DNA of 64,000 bases from Adiantum capillus-veneris (taxonomy: Eukaryota; Streptophyta; Polypodiopsida; Polypodiales; Pteridaceae), in assembly GCA_014529385.2 (NCBI GenBank), contig CM043956.1:92342221-92406220 (forward strand), given 5' to 3'. Both the position numbers and the translations under genes were made by a program. This document shows positions 59,007-64,000 of the stretch, piece by piece. Within the stretch, counting starts at the first letter, position 1; each line of letters starts with the position of its first letter. Under the pieces are notes generated by a model that ran no database searches, was not told where the DNA came from, and worked only from the letters and a program-made list of their open reading frames with translations.

Positions 59007-60439
59007 GCTACTACTCCCACGAATAAGTATTATTGGTGTGCTAATATTTGCTGAATTGTTACTTCAGATTCGAGGATCCAGTCAACAAACTAAATATTGA
59101 CATAACTACACAACTAACTACGCATATTTGTGATAATGAATTCTTAATGCACAAATAAAGATGTAAGACGGTAGGATTCTGAAGCTACAAGGATGGCTCC
59201 TTCCACGTGCCCCTATGATCTCCAATGAGGAGCTTCAACATCATTCCAACAACCACAGCGCAATCGTGACGGACCAACCATTCATCGGCTAAGTTCATAA
59301 GAGCATGGTAGATGAGCCGAGAGAGAGGAGAACTAGACATGGGAGCTTTAGAAGGGGAGGGGATGCTCAATCTAGGACAGTTGAGGAAGCGTGGGGCACA
59401 TGGAAAGAGGATATACTACTCTTTGTTGCAGGGTATGAACAAATTTCTTGCTGGCATCATAAGGAGTTGTTAGTGGTACCAGAGGAGGATTGAAGTCTCA
59501 CTCCTATAACAGGGTTGCCCACTATCTCTGGCCTTCTTGACGAGATTTTGAATTTTAATTGATCTAGGAGGTGAATCAGGAGCATGATTAGCAGATAGCA
59601 TGTCTCTTACATGCAAACTTATCCCAACCCTCCAAAAGGAACCATGCTCACCATGAACCTTGAACTCACACAATGTTATAATAGCTGAACACCCATGTTT
59701 ATCTTTATCTACAAAGGAGAGTTCGTGGAGGAGTGGGACCATGTGTGCACTTCGACCCAAGAAATGCATTTCTTGCGTAGAGAAAACACTCAGACATTTC
59801 TGAAACATTGTAACACATATTTATTCAAAAAAGGCTTGAAAACCCAGTGAAAAAAGCCAAAGGAATTTTCCATAAAAAAAGAAAAAAAGAAAGAAAGAAA
59901 AAAACTCTCAAAGAGCACATAAAAAAGAAAAAACAAAAACAATGAACAATGATTGTTTTTACTTTTCATTTTCGTTACTTTGTTTAATGATCTTAGCTTA
60001 GTTATTATGGCTTTTCTAGGGGCAGGAATAGCTATAGTTCTACATAACACTTTTGGTCCTCATATTTCTATAGAAGATGTCTGGTCTTATTTATTCAAAA
60101 TTGACAATAAACATACCAAATGGGTACACACACGCAGATGAATCCGGGATATGCACAAATCACCTTTTAAGGAAAAAGAAAGACGTTTATTATTATTTTT
60201 ATTTAAATTTATGTTATCATAGATTATGATTCATGTGCATATAAAGTTTCAACCGTGGACCATGATGTTTTGTTGAATGTTCATTTCAAATTGTATACAA
60301 TCATGACTCGCTTAGTCGTGTTAAACTAGTCAAATTGCCCCACCTACGAATGCACGCATGCACACATCCCAATACATTCACACCTCCCATGTCTAAAACC
60401 CCTGGCAACTCTTCTCCATGAGGACAAGAGAAATATACA
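59007..60439. other. No recognised gene; A-rich tract at 59871-59940
   Basis: Only short open frames. One at 59953-60141 reads LGAGIAIVLHNTFG and looks membrane-like, but I cannot place it. The A-rich tract could be a retroposon tail, without further support. Confidence 0.35.
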
Positions 60440-60960
60440 CATTACAAAGCTTTCTTGAGCGCATTTGCTCCAAAGATGCATTGTCAAAGACCTGAAGACA
60501 ACACTATTGTTCTTTAATACTCTAGTTAACCCCACACTATTGTATAAAGCCCCTGCTTGGGAGCTTAGTCTTTTCTATAAATGTAGTAATGGGAAGAAAA
60601 TTGAAATACAATGGATGGCACCACATAGAGAGGGGAGGTGTTGTTGTCCTTATAGAAGAGAGCTACAGCACATCAAACAGGTAATAAGAGATGAGGAAGC
60701 CCGTTTCATGTGAATCCACACGCAGATCGGCTGTGTGATATTTGTATTGTCATATCCTATTTCACACCCAAAGGCAACATCGGATATGTATTGTTCATAG
60801 GTGACTTCAACACACATACACAACTGCACCAGGTGTCCATGTATAGAGATCTAGCACCGTAGGAGTGGGGACTGGACATGAATTCCTAGGACATGGAGGA
60901 TTTTGATAACGGAGACCGACAACAGGAGCTAGGAGGAGCACACAGATTGGCCATACAAAA
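60440..60960 (+). mobile_element. Rearranged LINE remnant
   Basis: At 60465-60560 the + frame reads LFFNTLVNPTLLYKAPAW, which resembles the end of the LINE RT thumb region. At about 60780-60830 it reads YVLFIGDFNTHTQ, which matches the GDFN motif of the LINE endonuclease. In an intact LINE the endonuclease comes before RT, so the pieces are out of order or from two copies. Confidence 0.65.
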
Positions 60961-63200
60961 GTGCTTTGATCAAATATTCACGAGCCTTTTGTGAGCATGT
61001 GCCTTCGGCATGCACCTGAATCAGCATGTAGTAGCTTTTCATGGCTCAACTCACTAGTAATATGCATATATACTGCGTGGCAATTATTATGAAGCTGCAT
61101 CTTTGCATAGATGCTTGGAAGTTGTCTCACCCACGCCATGTTGCATCTTGACCACTCTCCCAAACTAGTATACAAGGCTGGCTCTTCTCCTTGTTTAGGG
61201 ATTTTGCCACGTGCGCACTTCACTTGCGCTACATGGACATGCTTCTGCGGCAATCAAGCATGAGTCTATCTTAGGACTAATCCTGAAATCTTTGTGAGCC
61301 TCTAGCAGGACGTGCATGTCTAGGCCAGTCATAGTTGCATACCCTCTCTTGCACAAGACAATCATTTCATCATGCAGACAATTTACCGCCTGAACCACCT
61401 CTTATAGGTCATTTATTAATAAGTGACTTTTTATTTACCCTTGTTGGAATGTAGATAGGGAAAATGGCTAAAGGAACTATTAAAGAAACCCAAGGCGCTC
61501 AGTAGGAGGCAGACACCCAGCAAGAAGGTAGCACCTCAGGCTTCTCTAGCGTTCTTCTCCAGAATCAGCCCAGCATTTCTCCATCAAGAAGACCAACGTT
61601 TTCAGCATTGAGGACCAGCGTTTTTAGTTTGCAGCCCTTAGCCTCGCATGACCCAGATCAGCCAGTGTTTCCAGATTCAGCACAAACGAGCCAACGTTTT
61701 CTGTTTTCGGCCTCTAGACAATCAACGTTTTGCATTCTTAGCCCTTGCAGGCACGAACAACAGCAGATCAGCCCTTGCCTCACAACATTAGCAACTTTTT
61801 AGCATTAGATCTTAGCAATTTCAGATTTCAGCTTTGACATCATCATCAACATCGACATCATCATCGTTGTCATCATCAAGTACCACAACATCAGTACCCA
61901 TTAGCATCACCATCTCAGCATCCAATCATTCTATGAGCACTTATGCAAGAATAAAGAAAGTACTTGCTCTGGCAACAGAGCAAGGGGGCCCTTGAGAGTT
62001 GGGACCCGACATCCCTGTATCGTCTTCTCTTGCTCTCCTCGTGCCTCTCTCTTTCTTTTAGTTCAGTTCATGTTCTTTCAAGTGAAGTAAAGTGTCCCTT
62101 GCGTTTGTGCGGAGCACTGGATTCTAGCTGAAATCCGTAAACACTTCCGCTGCACCTGAAGAGTTTTGCTATCTGGTCTCGTTACTTTGTTACCCCAGTA
62201 ATTTTCGGACAAAGCTGGAAGCAGAGCATGCCACCTGGCATAAATCTACTCAGTAGCAAAAAGAAGCATATTGAAAGAGCTCACTACTGTATTTCCCCCA
62301 TTGGCTATAGCTTTTTCCGCCCCCCTCCCCGGGTTCTTCCTTTACCCCCTCCCCTCCTTCTCCTGCTGCTCCTCTTCCTTCTCCACCCCCCATCGGTCTT
62401 CTTTGCCAGTCAATAGTCTAGGTCTTTAGCGGCCTCTACTATCACAAACTATTGACATGTCAAGCCATCGAAGACCCTGCGGGTTAGGGCTCCCCAAGCC
62501 TAACCCTAGCCAACCTCTGAATTGCGGCTGCCGACGGGCCTGAACCATACTAGAAGCAAGAGAAGAAGAAGTCTTTACCAACTTATAAATCCTCGCCAAG
62601 TGGCCCAATTTTTAAAGAAAGGGTCAGGATTAAAATCCTGACCTCTAGCCAACTTATGGGACCCCGTCCGATGGATACACACAGGACTTGGCATAACAAC
62701 TGATGATGTGGCATTTGATCGAGAAACCGGATTTTGCTTTAACATGTTGACATGGCAATGTTTGGACAGTTTCACATTTTGCGTTGATTGCTGGGTGACG
62801 TGGCACGTTGTATGGACAGCCTATGGAGTGCACGCTTTTGGAGATCACATGCTTTTAGACTATATGCTTTTGATGTAAACTGCTTTTGAGGGCAAAGGCC
62901 TTTAAATATGGACTCTCTCTGGGCTCTTTCTCTGGCATTCTACCGCTTGAAGGTGCAGAGCAGAGACACAGGTGGTGTACTAAGTTGAAGCAATATAAAG
63001 AAATATCGAAAGGGTCCCCAAGGTTTAGCTAAGAGGTAGAGGTTACGCGCCTTTAGGCCACCTGTGTTATCTGCAAGGTTATCTAGACCTAGCAGAGGGG
63101 AGGTGCGAGATTTCCTCCAGGCCCTCCTTTTAGCAGAAGTGGACAAGATCATTGACGTACAGCTTCTCGGGCGCACGGCTACTATCAGATAGAGTTTGAG
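60961..63200. other. Intergenic DNA with simple and minisatellite-like repeats
   Basis: Near 61580-61740 a phrase like CCAACGTTTTCAGC recurs about five times with changes. A CAT-rich trinucleotide stretch lies at 61842-61890. A pyrimidine-rich run lies at 62322-62395. A TGTTGGAATG at 61442 could be an LTR start, but nothing confirms it. No gene was recognised. Confidence 0.5.
62622..62643. repeat. Perfect short inverted repeat
   Basis: GGTCAGGATT and its inverse AATCCTGACC are separated by two bases. Nothing nearby suggests a function. Confidence 0.8.
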
Positions 63201-63269
63201 TCTTCCGAGATGGCGTCCATGGTCCTAGGTCATTGCGATGAGCCACGTGCTATCTGAGCAGTTAGAGCT

Positions 63270-63640
63270 CACTTTTGGCAGTGGCGCCATGGATTTGATC
63301 CGGTTACTGATGTTCTCGTTGAGGAGGCAGACCTTTCCATCTCAATCTCCTTCCTAGGCTTGAGGAGAGAGTACCTTCCGCTCCTTTCCAGGATTGGTTC
63401 AGAGATTGGGACTGTCTTGGAGACACCACGCACAGCAACTTCTGTACCTACCAAGCTTACTGGCATACCTACCGTACGTGTTATGGTTAGTGACACCCAC
63501 ACCCTCCTGAACGTCGTTCTACTACCTTGGGTGAGTGGTGGTTGGTTCCACTAGAATATGAAGTACTTGGGCCATCGGAACCAGTGCTTTATTTGTCGAT
63601 AGATGGGTGATCTTACAAAGGCCTGTCCACGGAGGAGGCC
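63270..63640 (+). mobile_element. LINE ORF1-like fragment (DUF4283 and zinc-knuckle type), with stops
   Basis: One + frame reads FLGLRREYLPLLSRIGSEIG, then TGIPTVRVMV, then after a stop YLGHRNQCFICR, stop, MGDLTKACPRRR. This order, an N-terminal domain ending in a CxxC...C knuckle, is that of ORF1 of plant LINEs. Two in-frame stops (near 63552 and 63600) mark it as decayed. The upstream and downstream parts of the LINE are not clear before the window ends. Confidence 0.65.
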
Positions 63641-64000
63641 CGGACCTTCGGCAAGACCCAGACCCAGCCTCTTAGGGCTGGCCAGGCACAACAAAGAGAG
63701 ACACAAGGAGCTCCGGTGGGTTCCTCCTTCGAGCCTGTTGCCCAGGCAAAGGAGGGATGGCAACAGGTCCATGGGCGTCGCTGCCAAGGACCGCTACGCC
63801 CTTGGTGGTTGTCGTACACCATGCTAGCAACAGTGATTTACTGTTAGATTTACACCACTCTGCTGCTTCACACAAGTCTAGGGAACTTCCTTGTACGGCT
63901 AGTGTCTCTGGGCTGGCCATCCATAGTCTAGGTTGTACCTTGTTCGGCCACCCGAGATTGGAGCCGATTGTGTATTGGGTCTTTTGCTCATGGAAGTCAT

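Noticed and set aside
59953-60141. Possible organelle-derived membrane protein segment
   Set aside because: I could not match it to any plastid or mitochondrial gene with confidence; it is short and has no neighbours of organellar origin.
61442-62200. Possible LTR starting TGTTGGAATG
   Set aside because: No PPT, PBS, repeat partner or target duplication was found.

Overview
The window is nuclear DNA from a land plant. It has spliced genes with GT/AG introns, a secreted beta-1,3-glucanase with an X8 module and GPI-type tail, and Ty3 and Ty1 retrotransposons primed by initiator-Met tRNA. It also carries LINE fragments, MITEs and many CT/GA and GT microsatellites. Gene density is very low and most of the sequence is layers of transposons, which suggests a large, repeat-rich genome. 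A fern or other non-flowering plant would fit, but the species cannot be named from this sequence.

Layout. 1-4338: two convergent spliced genes, a Cys- and acid-rich protein on + (cut by the left edge) and a four-exon 854-residue protein on - that looks like a DDE/RNase H-fold transposase. 4800-10674: a fragment of an LTR-element leader, then a decayed minus-strand Ty3 element (gag, protease, RT) whose gag is split by a 2.3-kb LTR-like insertion with a target duplication. 11388-11666: a MITE. 12200-13883: the GH17 glucanase gene. 14335-14684: a second MITE with CACTA-like ends and a tRNA-like core. 15736-22640: a complete Ty3 chromovirus with 882-bp LTRs, TSD, PBS and PPT, broken only by two in-frame stops. 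23407-23797: a damaged CHCHD2/MIX17-like gene. 24130-24797: a LINE 3' end.

25379-35250: two minus-strand Copia remnants of different families, head to tail. The first carries a 2660-bp non-autonomous LTR element with a perfect 5-bp TSD. 35380-49646: old plus-strand Ty3 fragments (integrase, LTR start, gag-protease) in AT-rich DNA with several short tandem duplications. 49647-50580: a 922-bp LTR and PPT of a minus-strand Ty3 element. 51035-51475: a degenerate tandem array. 51608-58364: a 3.38-kb direct tandem duplication of an integrase-deleted Copia element plus flanking DNA. 58402-59006: a kinase-like pseudogene. 60440-60960 and 63270-63640: LINE remnants.

Likely working genes are the glucanase and, possibly, the convergent pair at the left edge. 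That pair is the best candidate for something undescribed. The rest records serial nested insertion, internal deletion and segmental duplication of mobile elements. All coordinates, splice sites and alignments were read by eye; no search or folding program was run.
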